NCBI GenBank assembly: GCA_019449635.1
Contig: JAGRPI010000011.1
Location: 1-64,000 of the forward strand
DNA length: 64,000 nt
Reading direction: 5' to 3'
Source: Candidatus Ferrigenium bremense
GTDB taxonomy: Bacteria > Pseudomonadota > Gammaproteobacteria > Burkholderiales > Gallionellaceae
The number at the start of each line of letters is the position of its first letter. The stretch's first letter is position 1. Of the stretch, positions 10,879-19,420 are shown one piece after another. The translations under genes and the position numbers were made by a program. Below the pieces are notes generated by a model. It saw only the letters and a list, made by a program, of their open reading frames with translations, made no database searches and was not told where the DNA came from.

Positions 10879-11502
10879 ATGATGCGTACCTTATGGATTG
10901 TTTTACTGGCGTTGGTGTTGAGCGGCTGCGGCTACAACACATTTCAAACAACCGATGAGCAGATCAAGGCGAGCTGGTCTGAGGTGCTGAACCAGTACCA
11001 GCGGCGCGCCGACCTGATCCCCAACCTGGTCAACACCGTCAAGGGCTTCGCCGCGCAGGAGCAGACCGTGCTGCTGGGCGTCACCGAGGCGCGCGCCAGG
11101 GTCGGCAGCATCCAGGCCACACCCGAGCTGATCAACGATGCTCAGGCCTTCGCCAGGTTCCAGGCCGCGCAGGGCCAGCTGACTTCCGCATTGAGCCGCC
11201 TGCTGGTGGTGGCGGAGAATTATCCGCAGTTGAAATCCGACGCGAATTTCCGCGACCTGCAGGCGCAACTGGAAGGCACCGAAAACCGCATCACCGTGGC
11301 GCGCAACCGCTACATCAAGGCGGTGCAGGAATACAACGTCACGGTGCGCTCTTTCCCGAGCAATTTGACCGCGATGCTGTTCGGCTATAGCGTCAAGCCA
11401 AACTTCACGGTGGAGAACGAGAAGGAAATCTCCCGCCCGCCGGCAGTCAGTTTTGACACTCCCAAAGCGACTCCGCCAAACGCTGCAGCTCCGGCAAAAT
11501 AA
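10879..11502 (+). CDS. LemA-family lipoprotein
   Basis: A 207-residue LemA protein. The N-terminus is a lipoprotein signal ending LVLSGC (Cys17), so it is membrane-anchored with a four-helix body outside the cytosol. Family signatures are the NQYQRRADLIPNLVNTVKGF helix and the NRYIKAVQEYN...FPSNL segment. The ATG at 10879 follows GGAGGAACCG; a second ATG at 10882 is possible. Its TAA directly abuts the start of the TPM gene, the usual lemA-TPM pairing. Molecular role in the family is poorly defined; envelope maintenance is a common suggestion. Confidence 0.92.
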   Translation: MMRTLWIVLLALVLSGCGYNTFQTTDEQIKASWSEVLNQYQRRADLIPNLVNTVKGFAAQEQTVLLGVTEARARVGSIQATPELINDAQAFARFQAAQGQLTSALSRLLVVAENYPQLKSDANFRDLQAQLEGTENRITVARNRYIKAVQEYNVTVRSFPSNLTAMLFGYSVKPNFTVENEKEISRPPAVSFDTPKATPPNAAAPAK

Positions 11503-12465
11503 ATGAAATTGCCGGTCATGCCGTCACACCGGCGGAGGCCGGTGTCCAGTTGGTTTAAGGCACTGGATTCCGGCCTTCGCCGGAATGACGGATCCGGATT
11601 CGTTCAGCGCTTCTTGTCCATGCTCTGGATTTTCATGCTTGCGCTGCTGCTCACCGGCGCGGCGCAGGCCGAGATTGCCGTGCCGCCGCTGGGCGCACGC
11701 GTCACCGACCTCACCGCGACGCTGGATGCGGGACAAATACAAACACTTGAGGCGCGCCTCGCCGCATTCGAAGCGAAAAAAGGCGCGCAGCTTGCCGTGC
11801 TGATCATCCCCACCACCCAACCGGAAACCATCGAACAGTTCGGCATGCGCGTCGTCGAGGCGTGGAAGCTCGGGCGCAAGGGCGTGGATGACGGCGCACT
11901 GCTGCTCGTCGTCAAAGATGACCGCGCGCTGCGCATCGAGGTCGGCTACGGTCTGGAAGGCGCGCTGAACGATGCCACGGCAAAACGCATCATCGCCGAG
12001 ATCATCACGCCCTTTTTCCGGCGCGGCGAGTTCTATGCGGGGATCGATGCCGGCACAGCGGCGATGATGCGGGTGATCGACGGCGAACCCCTGCCGCCGC
12101 CGCGTGCCGCCGCAAGCGGCAGCTACGATATCGAGTCGCTGCTGTTCATCGCCTTCGGGCTGGTGGTGGTCGTGGGCGGCATGCTGCGCGCGCTGCTCGG
12201 GCGCTTTCCCGCCGCGATGCTGATGGGCGGAGGGCTGGGCGTGCTGGCCTGGCTGACGGTCGCGCCGTTGCTGATCGCGCTGCTGGTCGGGCTGATGGCA
12301 TTCGTGTTCGTGCTGCTGGGCGGATCGGGGCGCGGCTTCGGCGGTCATGGCAGAGGCGGATTCGGGCATGGCGGTTTCGGCGGGGGCGGAGGCTTCGGCG
12401 GAGGAGGCGGTTTCAGCGGCGGGGGTGGCGGGTTTGGCGGCGGTGGTGCGTCAGGAAGGTGGTGA
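11503..12465 (+). CDS. TPM-domain membrane protein (YgcG-like) with repeat-altered N-terminus
   Basis: A 320-residue product. The TPM domain (about 65-185; VLIIPTTQPETIEQFGMRVVEAWKLG, then GYGLEGALND) faces the periplasm. Two or three membrane segments follow (about 205-270), then a glycine-rich tail typical of the family. The natural signal peptide is FLSMLWIFMLALLLTGAAQA. It is preceded by about 36 residues, most of which are encoded by a dispersed palindromic repeat (DNA 11522-11591) placed just after the ATG. An internal start near 11620 would give a normal signal peptide. It is cotranscribed with lemA (TAAATG junction). Confidence 0.87.
   Translation: MKLPVMPSHRRRPVSSWFKALDSGLRRNDGSGFVQRFLSMLWIFMLALLLTGAAQAEIAVPPLGARVTDLTATLDAGQIQTLEARLAAFEAKKGAQLAVLIIPTTQPETIEQFGMRVVEAWKLGRKGVDDGALLLVVKDDRALRIEVGYGLEGALNDATAKRIIAEIITPFFRRGEFYAGIDAGTAAMMRVIDGEPLPPPRAAASGSYDIESLLFIAFGLVVVVGGMLRALLGRFPAAMLMGGGLGVLAWLTVAPLLIALLVGLMAFVFVLLGGSGRGFGGHGRGGFGHGGFGGGGGFGGGGGFSGGGGGFGGGGASGRW
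11522..11591. repeat. Repeat family A, short copy inside the TPM gene
   Basis: CCGGCGGAGGCCGG near the left end and CTGGATTCCGGCCTTCGCC near the right end are the terminal hairpins of family A; the core is deleted. It is read in frame as SHRRRPVSSWFKALDSGLRR. Related copies lie at 15683, 25104 and 50622. Confidence 0.75.
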
Positions 12466-12466
12466 C

Positions 12467-12967
12467 ATGGACTTGAAACGCATCATGCAACATCTATCCA
12501 GCGGCCGCGCGGCGATGCGCCGCGCCTTTCCGCAGCGCGCGCTGGATGCGATCGAGCGCGCCATCCGTGAAGCCGAGGTGCGGCACGCCGGGCAGATCCG
12601 CTTCGCGGTCGAGGCTGCGCTAGACCTGCCGCCGCTGCTCGCCGGCCAGACGGCGCGGGGCCGCGCCATCGATGTGTTCTCCCAACTGCGCGTCTGGGAT
12701 ACCGAACACAACAACGGCGTGCTGATCTATCTGCTGCTGGCGGACCGCGACGTCGAGATCGTCGCCGACCGCGGCATCCATGCGAGGCTCGGTGCGGAAA
12801 CCTGGGAAGCGATCTGCCGCGAGATGGAAGCGGCGTTCCGCAACGGACAGTTCGAGGCAGGCGTGCTGGCCGGGATACACGCGGTGGGCGAACATCTGGC
12901 GCGCCACTTCCCGCCACGCGGCGAGAAACCCAACGAAATGCCGGATCGTCCGGTGGTGTTGCAGTGA
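12467..12967 (+). CDS. Second TPM-domain protein
   Basis: A 166-residue soluble protein related to the TPM domain of the preceding gene but without signal peptide or membrane segments. ARGRAIDVFSQLRVWDTEHNNGVLIYLLLADRDVEIVADRGIH is the family core. The ATG at 12467 lies one base after the upstream stop and has AGGAAGGTGG just before it. A longer in-frame start at 12347 lies wholly within the upstream gene. It completes a lemA-TPM-TPM operon found in many proteobacteria. Exact role unknown. Confidence 0.88.
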   Translation: MDLKRIMQHLSSGRAAMRRAFPQRALDAIERAIREAEVRHAGQIRFAVEAALDLPPLLAGQTARGRAIDVFSQLRVWDTEHNNGVLIYLLLADRDVEIVADRGIHARLGAETWEAICREMEAAFRNGQFEAGVLAGIHAVGEHLARHFPPRGEKPNEMPDRPVVLQ

Positions 12968-13023
12968 AACGGGACGTGATATTTTTGTGTTCTTCAATGA
13001 TGCCTACTGTGGAGGGATAGATC

Positions 13024-13473
13024 ATGCCAATCGGAGAAATTTGTAACCGCGAAGTGGTTATCGTGCAGCGCGACACGACTGTAGCAGAAGCCGCCCGGCT
13101 GATGCGCGAGCATCATGTCGGTGCGCTGGTGGTGGTCAAGGAAGTATCCGGTAAGCGCAAGCCGGTCGGCCTGGTCACCGACCGCGATCTGGTCGTCGAG
13201 GTGCTGGCGACGCAACTGGATGCCGCGGTGATCACCGTGGGCGACATCATGCTTCAGGAACTGGGCACCGTCCCGGAGAGCAGCGGCGTGTTCGAGGCCA
13301 TCCAGTTCATGCGTGCCAAGGCGGTGCGGCGTCTGCCGGTGGTGGACGGGCATGGTGTGCTGGTCGGGATCGTGGCGCTGGATGATCTGCTGACGTTGCT
13401 GGCCGAGGAGTTGAGCGAGCTGGCCGCCCTGATATCGCGCGAACAGGAGAAGGAGTCGCGCGCCCGGCACTGA
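13024..13473 (+). CDS. Paired CBS-domain protein
   Basis: A 149-residue protein made of two CBS motifs (about 8-62 and 70-130), a Bateman module that usually binds adenine nucleotides. VGLVTDRDLVVEVLA closes the first motif and LVGIVALDDLLTLLAEEL the second. No effector domain is attached, so it probably acts on a partner protein. The gene starts 56 bases after the TPM gene with GGAGGG before the ATG. Its 3' end converges on the kinase fusion gene with nine bases between. Confidence 0.9.
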   Translation: MPIGEICNREVVIVQRDTTVAEAARLMREHHVGALVVVKEVSGKRKPVGLVTDRDLVVEVLATQLDAAVITVGDIMLQELGTVPESSGVFEAIQFMRAKAVRRLPVVDGHGVLVGIVALDDLLTLLAEELSELAALISREQEKESRARH

Positions 13474-13482
13474 AGCGCGGCT

Positions 13483-15099
13483 TCAGGCGGCGCAGGCCAG
13501 GCGCGCCTCGAACGCAGCCCAGGGCGCGGCGGCCGTTCGCAGCGTATCGGTAGCGCCGTTGTTGGTGAAAATCGCGGCGGCGGCGAGCTCCTCATCCTGC
13601 AGTGGCTCCTGGGTAGCCTGCAGGGTGCGCAGTACCGCGGCATCGGCTTCGGATGCGTCGTCGGCGCGGCTGCGCCGTTGCGCCAGCCGCTCCTTCAGCA
13701 CCGCTGCGTCGGCCTGCAGGCTGGCAATGACGAAGGGCGCGCTCATTTTCCGCGCCAGCATACGAAAATTTTCGCGTTCGGCGTGGCGCAGGAATGCGGC
13801 ATCGACGATGACGGGAAACCCTGCGGCGAGCAGGCCGCTCGCCAGTTCATGCAGGCGCGCGTAGATGCGGCGTGTGGCCTCCTCGCTGTAGATGCCGGTG
13901 CCGGTTTGCGAGCGGCTGTCTGCCAGCGCATCGAGACCGAACAGCCGCTTGCGCTCCACATCCGAGCGGATGCGGATCGCACCGAGGCGCTCCAGCGCGA
14001 TCTGCGCAAAGGTGCTCTTGCCGCAGCCGGGCAGCCCGTGCGTGATGATCAGGGCGGGCCGGCGGCGCGCCAGACAATCGTGGGCGAGCGCGAGATAGCC
14101 GCGGCAGGCCGCCAGTTCATGTGGCGCTTGCGCCGGGTCTTCCTGACCGGCACGGATCGCGGCGACCTTGGCGCGCACCATCGCGCGGTAGGCCAGGTAG
14201 AAACGCAACACCCCGGCCCCGGAATAATCGCCGCTATTCTCCAGATAGGCGTTGAGGAAACGCCACGCCAGTTGCGGCCGGCCGCGCTGCAGCAGGTCCA
14301 TCACCGTGAAGACGATCTCGCTGATCATATCGATCCAGCGCAGCGTCGCGCTGAACTCGATGCCGTCGAAAGGCACGGGCGTGTCGTCCAGCAGCACGAT
14401 GTTGCCGAGATGCAGGTCGCCGTGGCACTCGCGCACGCAGCCGGCGGCCTTGCGCTGCCGGAACAGCGGCTCGCAGGCGGCGAACTCGAGCGCGCTGGCC
14501 AGGCGCACCTTTTCCAGCATCGCGAGGTCTTCGGGCGTGGCGAGCAGCTGCGCGAGCTGCGCGAAATTCTCCAGCACCGCATCCTGGATCGCGGCAGGCG
14601 AGCCGTAAGGCGAATCCGCCGCGGCGGGCGGCAGCGCGGCGTGGAAGCGGGCGATGGTGGCGGCCAGTTGGTCGATATGCGCCGTGGTGACGAGGCCATC
14701 TTCCAGCAGGCGATCCATCATGGCGGAGCGCGGGAAGCGGCGCATGTGCACCGCATACTCGATGGCGGGCTCGCCGCCCAGCACCGGTTGCTCCGGACTG
14801 CCGCCGATGGTAATTACGTCGAGATAGAGATCGGGGGCTAGGCGGCGGTTGAGGCGCAGCTCCTCGGTGCAATAGAAGCGACGCAGCTCCAGCGTGGAAA
14901 AATCGAGGAAGCCGAGGTCGAGCGATTTCTTGATCTTGTAGGCATCGCACCCGGCCAGCAGCACCCAGGAGATATGCGTCTCTTCAATTCTGGAACGGCG
15001 CGGAAAATATCCGCGCGCGCACAGCGCATCCACCAGTTGCCGCTGGCGCAACAGATCCGGTGAGGGTGGTACAGGCATCATGGGCAGAACTTGCTTCAT
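13483..15099 (-). CDS. APH-like kinase domain fused to P-loop ATPase
   Basis: A 538-residue two-domain protein. Residues about 25-330 resemble aminoglycoside-phosphotransferase-type kinases, with CHGDLHLGNIVL (catalytic loop) and FDGIEFSATLRWIDMISEI. Residues about 345-520 are a small P-loop kinase-like domain with Walker A GLPGCGKST. Proteins of this architecture are usually called bifunctional aminoglycoside phosphotransferase/ATP-binding proteins. Resistance is not established, and the true substrate is unknown. The 5' end is divergent from the archease gene, with about 110 bases between the two starts. Confidence 0.85.
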   Translation of the reverse strand: MKQVLPMMPVPPSPDLLRQRQLVDALCARGYFPRRSRIEETHISWVLLAGCDAYKIKKSLDLGFLDFSTLELRRFYCTEELRLNRRLAPDLYLDVITIGGSPEQPVLGGEPAIEYAVHMRRFPRSAMMDRLLEDGLVTTAHIDQLAATIARFHAALPPAAADSPYGSPAAIQDAVLENFAQLAQLLATPEDLAMLEKVRLASALEFAACEPLFRQRKAAGCVRECHGDLHLGNIVLLDDTPVPFDGIEFSATLRWIDMISEIVFTVMDLLQRGRPQLAWRFLNAYLENSGDYSGAGVLRFYLAYRAMVRAKVAAIRAGQEDPAQAPHELAACRGYLALAHDCLARRRPALIITHGLPGCGKSTFAQIALERLGAIRIRSDVERKRLFGLDALADSRSQTGTGIYSEEATRRIYARLHELASGLLAAGFPVIVDAAFLRHAERENFRMLARKMSAPFVIASLQADAAVLKERLAQRRSRADDASEADAAVLRTLQATQEPLQDEELAAAAIFTNNGATDTLRTAAAPWAAFEARLACAA

Positions 15100-15212
15100 G
15101 TGTTACAGGCCTTCATGCGTTGCAGGCAGCGTACTCTAGCATGGCGCAGGCCGTTGCCGCGCGGGATAAATGGGGGCACAATCAATCCGGTTTTCACGAG
15201 AAGGGAGTCCGC

Positions 15213-15635
15213 ATGGCCGCCGCCCGCTGGGAGCACTTTCCCCACCAAGCCGATATCGGCGTGCGCGGTGTGAGCGCGACCCTTGAGCAGGCTTTCGAGC
15301 AGGCGGCCATGGCGCTGACGGCGGTGATCACCGATCCCGCGACCGTCGCGCCCAGAGAGATGATCCGGCTTTCCTGCGAGGCGCCCGATGCCGAGTTGCT
15401 GCTGGTCGACTGGCTCAACCTGCTGATCTACGAGATGGCGACGCGCAACATGCTGTTCGGCCGCTTCGAGGTGCATCTGCAAGGAAACCGCCTCGCCGCG
15501 CAGGCGTGGGGCGAGGCGCTGGAACCGGCGCGCCATCATCCCGCCGTCGAGGTGAAAGGCGCGACCTATACCGCGCTGAGAGTCGCGCAACAACCGGATG
15601 AAAGCTGGGTTGCGCAGTGCGTGGTGGACGTATAG
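15213..15635 (+). CDS. Archease, RtcB activator
   Basis: A 140-residue archease. This family accelerates guanylylation and turnover of the RNA ligase RtcB. FPHQADIGVRG at the N-terminus carries the conserved Asp near the metal site, and LLVDWLNLLIYEM is the family core. The C-terminal acidic end is VVDV. The start at 15213 has AAGGGAG at ideal spacing; longer upstream frames lack homology. It lies directly before rtcB in the same orientation, a pairing that supports both calls. A palindromic repeat of about 130 bases now separates the two genes. Confidence 0.93.
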   Translation: MAAARWEHFPHQADIGVRGVSATLEQAFEQAAMALTAVITDPATVAPREMIRLSCEAPDAELLLVDWLNLLIYEMATRNMLFGRFEVHLQGNRLAAQAWGEALEPARHHPAVEVKGATYTALRVAQQPDESWVAQCVVDV

Positions 15636-15682
15636 CAATCTATGGATATTTTGATAGTTCATGATGCGGCATATACAACTGC

Positions 15683-15814
15683 CGTCATTCCGGCGCAGGC
15701 CGGAATCCAGACAATTAATAACGCTCCCACGAAGTGGGACAATAACCAACAAATTTTTGTTCGCTACGCGAAGTTATATTACAAACTGGATTCCGGCCTG
15801 CGCCGGAATGACGG
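15683..15814. repeat. Repeat family A, full-length copy between archease and rtcB
   Basis: About 132 bp. Both ends are hairpins of the form CGTCATTCCGGCGCAGGC and its inverted counterpart. The core (CTCCCACGAAGTGGGACAA, then TTCGCTACGCGAAGTTATAT) closely matches the copy at 50622-50755. The structure suggests a non-autonomous mobile palindromic element. Its right end provides the GGAG that serves as the rtcB ribosome binding site. Confidence 0.85.
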
Positions 15815-15822
15815 AGAAGCAC

Positions 15823-17253
15823 ATGGACCTTGCCCTGTTTGAACGCGTATCCGAATTCGAATGGCGCATCAGGCCGTTCGGCAGGATGCGCGTGCCCGGC
15901 GTGATCTTCGCCAGCGAGGCGCTGATGCGCGAGATGGACGCCAAGGTCTACGAGCAGGTCACCAATGTCGCGATGCTGCCCGGCATCGTCGGGGCCTCCT
16001 TCGCGATGCCGGACGCCCACTGGGGCTACGGCTTCCCGATCGGCGGCGTGGCGGCGTTCGATGCCGACGCGGGCGGCGTGGTGTCGGCGGGCGGCGTGGG
16101 CTTCGACATCTCCTGCGGCGTGCGCACGCTGCTCACCGGCCTGCATGGCGAAGACCTCGACGCGGTGAAAGAGCGGCTCGCGGAGGCGCTGTATCACGCC
16201 ATCCCCGCCGGCATGGGCAGCACCGGCGCGATCCGGCTGGATGCCGTCGAGATGGACAGGATGCTGAAGGGCGGTGCGCGCTGGGCGGTGGAGCGCGGCT
16301 TCGGCAGCGCGGCCGACCTGGAGCGCATCGAGGAGGGCGGCTGCATGAAGGGCGCCGACCCATCGCAGGTTTCCGACCAGGCCAAGAAGCGCCAGCGCGA
16401 CGAGATGGGCACGCTTGGCTCCGGCAACCATTACCTCGAGATCCAGCAGGTGACCGAGGTGTATGCGCCGGAGATCGCCGCGGCATTCGGTGTGGGCGAG
16501 GGCGATATCGTGGTCAGCATCCATTGCGGCTCGCGCGGCCTCGGCCACCAGATCGGCACCGAATTCCTCAAACGCATGGTGATCGCCGCCCCCGGTTATG
16601 GCATCGAGCTGCCCGACCGCGAGCTGGCCTGCGCGCCGATCGCTTCGCCGCTCGGGCAGGAATATCTCGGCGCGATGCGTGCGGCGATCAACTGCGCGCT
16701 GGCCAACCGCCAGATCCTCACCCACCTCACGCGCCAGGTGTTCTCGGAAGTGCTGCCGCAGGCGCGCCTGCCGCTGCTCTACGACGTGTCGCACAACACC
16801 TGCAAGGTGGAGGAGCACAAGGTGGACGGGCGGCTGAAAAAACTCCACGTGCACCGCAAGGGCGCCACGCGCGCCTTCGGCCCGGGGCATCCCGACCTGC
16901 CGCGCGATCTGCGCGATGCCGGCCAGCCGGTGCTGATCGGCGGCAGCATGGGCACCTCTTCCTATATCCTGGCCGGGACGGAAGCCGGCATGCAGCGCGC
17001 CTTCGGCTCCGCCTGCCACGGCGCGGGGCGCGCGATGAGCCGCCACCAGGCGCTGCGCAACTGGAGCGGGCGCAAGGTGGTGGACGATCTTGCCGGGCAC
17101 GGCATCCTGATCCGCAGCCTCTCGATGCGCGGCGTCGCCGAAGAAGCGCCGGGCGCGTACAAGGATGTCGGTGAGGTGGTCGATGCCGCCGATCACGCCG
17201 GCCGGGCGCGCAAGGTGGCGCGGGTAAAGCCGCTGGTTTGTATTAAGGGGTAG
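15823..17253 (+). CDS. rtcB: RNA-splicing/repair ligase RtcB
   Basis: A 476-residue GTP- and Mn-dependent RNA ligase that joins 2',3'-cyclic phosphate or 3'-phosphate ends to 5'-OH ends. Metal and catalytic motifs are present: PDAHWGYGFPIGGVAAFD, GGVGFDISCGVRTL with Cys98, GSGNHYLEIQ, HCGSRGLGHQIG and the C-terminal CHGAGRAMSR. RKGATRAFGPGHP is also conserved. The ATG at 15823 has GGAG upstream. A longer frame from 15661 only translates the repeat. The archease partner precedes it. No RtcA or RtcR regulator is visible in the window. Confidence 0.96.
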   Translation: MDLALFERVSEFEWRIRPFGRMRVPGVIFASEALMREMDAKVYEQVTNVAMLPGIVGASFAMPDAHWGYGFPIGGVAAFDADAGGVVSAGGVGFDISCGVRTLLTGLHGEDLDAVKERLAEALYHAIPAGMGSTGAIRLDAVEMDRMLKGGARWAVERGFGSAADLERIEEGGCMKGADPSQVSDQAKKRQRDEMGTLGSGNHYLEIQQVTEVYAPEIAAAFGVGEGDIVVSIHCGSRGLGHQIGTEFLKRMVIAAPGYGIELPDRELACAPIASPLGQEYLGAMRAAINCALANRQILTHLTRQVFSEVLPQARLPLLYDVSHNTCKVEEHKVDGRLKKLHVHRKGATRAFGPGHPDLPRDLRDAGQPVLIGGSMGTSSYILAGTEAGMQRAFGSACHGAGRAMSRHQALRNWSGRKVVDDLAGHGILIRSLSMRGVAEEAPGAYKDVGEVVDAADHAGRARKVARVKPLVCIKG

Positions 17254-17377
17254 GTTGGGTTAGGCGCGGTGTTTTGCGCCGTAACCCAACATAATGCTGT
17301 ATTGATTGGCTGAAAATCTGGCGGTATTGAAAGCGCAGTTTGTTGGGTTACGCGATAAAGCTGCTAACCCAACCTAC
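17250..17377. repeat. Repeat family G between rtcB and pncA
   Basis: GTAGGTTGGGTTA at the left end is complementary to TAACCCAACCTAC at the right end (about 13 bp), with a second internal pair, GTAACCCAAC and GTTGGGTTAC. It is a terminally inverted element of about 128 bp. Confidence 0.7.
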
Positions 17378-17416
17378 ATAACTACGTTTTTCAACACCCT
17401 GTTGAAGGTGCGCACG

Positions 17417-17968
17417 ATGAATACCGCAAATCAGAATAACTTGCATCCCCAACGAGGCGACGCGCTGCTGATCGTCGATGTACAGAACGACTTCATGCCC
17501 GGCGGCAGTCTAGCAGTGCCGCGCGGCGACGAGGTGGTGCCGGTGCTCAATCGTTACCTGACCTTCTTCACTGCAAAAGGCCTGCCGGTGTATGCGACGC
17601 GCGACTGGCATCCCGAGCGGCATTGCTCCTTCCGCGCGCAGGGCGGTATCTGGCCGCCGCATTGCGTCGCGGGAACAAACGGCGCGGAGTTCGCGGCGGC
17701 GCTGCAACTGCCGCCTTCCGCCGTGATCGTCTCCAAGGCGGCCACCGCGGAACAGGATGCCTACTCCGGCTTCCAGGGCACCGGCCTCGATGCGCAGCTG
17801 CGCGCCGCCAATATCCGCCGCCTGTTCATCGGCGGGCTCGCCACCGACTACTGCGTGCTCAACACCGTGCGCGATGCGCTGCGGCTCGGCTACCGGGTGT
17901 GGCTGCTGAGCGATGCGATCCGCGCGGTGGATGTCCAGCCCGTCACCACCGAAGGGATCGCCACATGA
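17417..17968 (+). CDS. pncA: Nicotinamidase
   Basis: A 183-residue cysteine hydrolase converting nicotinamide to nicotinate for NAD salvage. The catalytic Asp lies in LLIVDVQNDFMPGGSL, metal-binding residues in TRDWHPERHCSF, and the nucleophile Cys in GGLATDYCVLNTV. The ATG at 17417 follows GAAGGTG; the upstream extension is repeat-derived. Its TGA overlaps the start of the phosphoribosyltransferase gene by four bases (ATGA), so the product is handed directly to the next step of the same pathway. Confidence 0.95.
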   Translation: MNTANQNNLHPQRGDALLIVDVQNDFMPGGSLAVPRGDEVVPVLNRYLTFFTAKGLPVYATRDWHPERHCSFRAQGGIWPPHCVAGTNGAEFAAALQLPPSAVIVSKAATAEQDAYSGFQGTGLDAQLRAANIRRLFIGGLATDYCVLNTVRDALRLGYRVWLLSDAIRAVDVQPVTTEGIAT

Positions 17969-19290
17969 AAGATAGCGCGCTGCTCACCGACCTCTACCAG
18001 CTCACCATGCTGCAGGGCTACCACGATTCCGGCATGGAAGAGGTCGCCGTGTTCGAGTTTTTCGTGCGCAAGCTGCGCCCCGGGCGCGGCTTCCTGATGG
18101 CGGCGGGGCTCGAACAATCGCTGCAATTCCTCGAAGGGCTGCACTTCTCTTCGGAAGAGCTTGCCTGGCTCGCATCCACCGGCCGCTTCAGCAACGGCTT
18201 CCTCGTGCAGCTCGAAACATTGCGCTTCACCGGCGACGTGCACGCGATGCCGGAAGGCACGGTGTTCTTTCCGAACGAGCCGATCCTGCGCGTCACTGCG
18301 CCGATCGCGCAGGCGCAACTGGTCGAAACGCGCCTCATCAACCTGCTGCACTTCCAGACGCTGATCGCCTCCAAGACGGCGCGCATCGCGCTGATGGCCC
18401 CGGACAAGCTGCTGGTGGACTTCGGCCTGCGCCGCGCGCACGGCGCGGAAGCCGGGCTGCTCGCGGCGCGCGCCAGCTACCTCGCCGGCTTCACCGGCAC
18501 GTCGACGGTGCAGGCCGGCATGCAGTTCGGCATCCCGCTGTTCGGCACGATGGCGCACTCCTTCGTGCAGGCGCACGCCGGCGAGACGCTCGCCTTCGAG
18601 CATTTCGCCCATGCACAGCCGGACAACGTCGTGCTGCTGATCGACACCTACGACACCGAGGCGGCGGCGCGCAAGGTGGTGGCGCTCGCGCCGCAACTGG
18701 AAAGCCAGGGCATTCGCATCAAGGGCGTGCGCATCGATTCCGGCGACCTCGCCGACCATGCGCGCCGGGTGCGGCAGATCCTCGACGCGGGCGGGCTCCG
18801 GCAGGTCACCATCTTCGCCAGCGGCGACCTCGACGAATACCTGCTGCGCGACATGCTCGCCGCGGGCGCGCCGGTGGACGGCTTCGGCGTCGGCACGCGC
18901 ATGGACACCTCGAGCGACGTGCCCTATCTCGACTGCGCCTACAAGCTGCAGGAATACGCCGGCCAGGCGCGCCGCAAGCGTTCCGAAGGCAAGCAGACCT
19001 GGCCGGGGCGCAAGCAGGTGTACCGCAGCTACGGCGCCGACGGCCGCATGGCCGCGGATGTCGTGACCATCGAAGGCGATGCGCAGCCCGGCGAGCCGCT
19101 GCTCAGGCAGGTGCTGCAAGGCGGCCGGCGTCTCGCCGCGCCGTCGCTGGAGGACAGCCGCAGCCATGCCGCCGCCGATCTCGCGCGCCTGCCCGAGCCG
19201 CTGCGCCAGCTGCAGGAACCCTATGCTTACCAAGTGGAGATTTCTGCCGCGCTGCACCGGCTCGCGGAGCAGGTTGACCGGGGACTGTAG
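17965..19290 (+). CDS. pncB: Nicotinate phosphoribosyltransferase
   Basis: A 441-residue enzyme that couples nicotinate to PRPP, giving nicotinate mononucleotide. The N-terminal LLTDLYQLTMLQGYH, the central FGTMAHSFVQAH and the phosphate-binding segments KGVRIDSGDLADHARRVR and FASGDLDEYLL identify the family. It begins with the ATG overlapping the pncA stop, forming a two-gene Preiss-Handler salvage operon. The length fits the longer bacterial PncB type. No NAD repressor gene is seen nearby. Confidence 0.94.
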   Translation: MKDSALLTDLYQLTMLQGYHDSGMEEVAVFEFFVRKLRPGRGFLMAAGLEQSLQFLEGLHFSSEELAWLASTGRFSNGFLVQLETLRFTGDVHAMPEGTVFFPNEPILRVTAPIAQAQLVETRLINLLHFQTLIASKTARIALMAPDKLLVDFGLRRAHGAEAGLLAARASYLAGFTGTSTVQAGMQFGIPLFGTMAHSFVQAHAGETLAFEHFAHAQPDNVVLLIDTYDTEAAARKVVALAPQLESQGIRIKGVRIDSGDLADHARRVRQILDAGGLRQVTIFASGDLDEYLLRDMLAAGAPVDGFGVGTRMDTSSDVPYLDCAYKLQEYAGQARRKRSEGKQTWPGRKQVYRSYGADGRMAADVVTIEGDAQPGEPLLRQVLQGGRRLAAPSLEDSRSHAAADLARLPEPLRQLQEPYAYQVEISAALHRLAEQVDRGL

Positions 19291-19337
19291 GTCGGGTTTC
19301 AATCCACTCTGCACCTGATAAATAGCCAGCCGATTAT

Positions 19338-19380
19338 CCCCTCTCCCGCTGGCGGGAGAGGGCTAGGGAGAGGGTTGAGG
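19338..19380. repeat. Repeat family F, intergenic
   Basis: CCCCTCTCCCGC and GCGGGAGAGGG form a tight hairpin followed by CTAGGGAGAGGGTTGAGG. It is related to the in-frame copy in yhiN and to the copy at 37547-37635. Confidence 0.7.
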
Positions 19381-19420
19381 GCTGGGGTTTTGATAATTTT
19401 GCAACTGACAGAGGACACCC

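Noticed and set aside
13483-15099. Aminoglycoside resistance gene
   Set aside because: Only the kinase fold is shared; the fused P-loop domain and chromosomal setting match a widespread housekeeping-type family with unknown substrate.
15715-17196. Minus-strand frame of 493 codons opposite rtcB
   Set aside because: RtcB motifs are complete on the plus strand; the opposite frame is an antisense shadow caused by high GC at third positions.
17890-19314. Minus-strand frame of 474 codons opposite pncB
   Set aside because: The plus-strand phosphoribosyltransferase explains the region; the antisense product has no recognisable domain.
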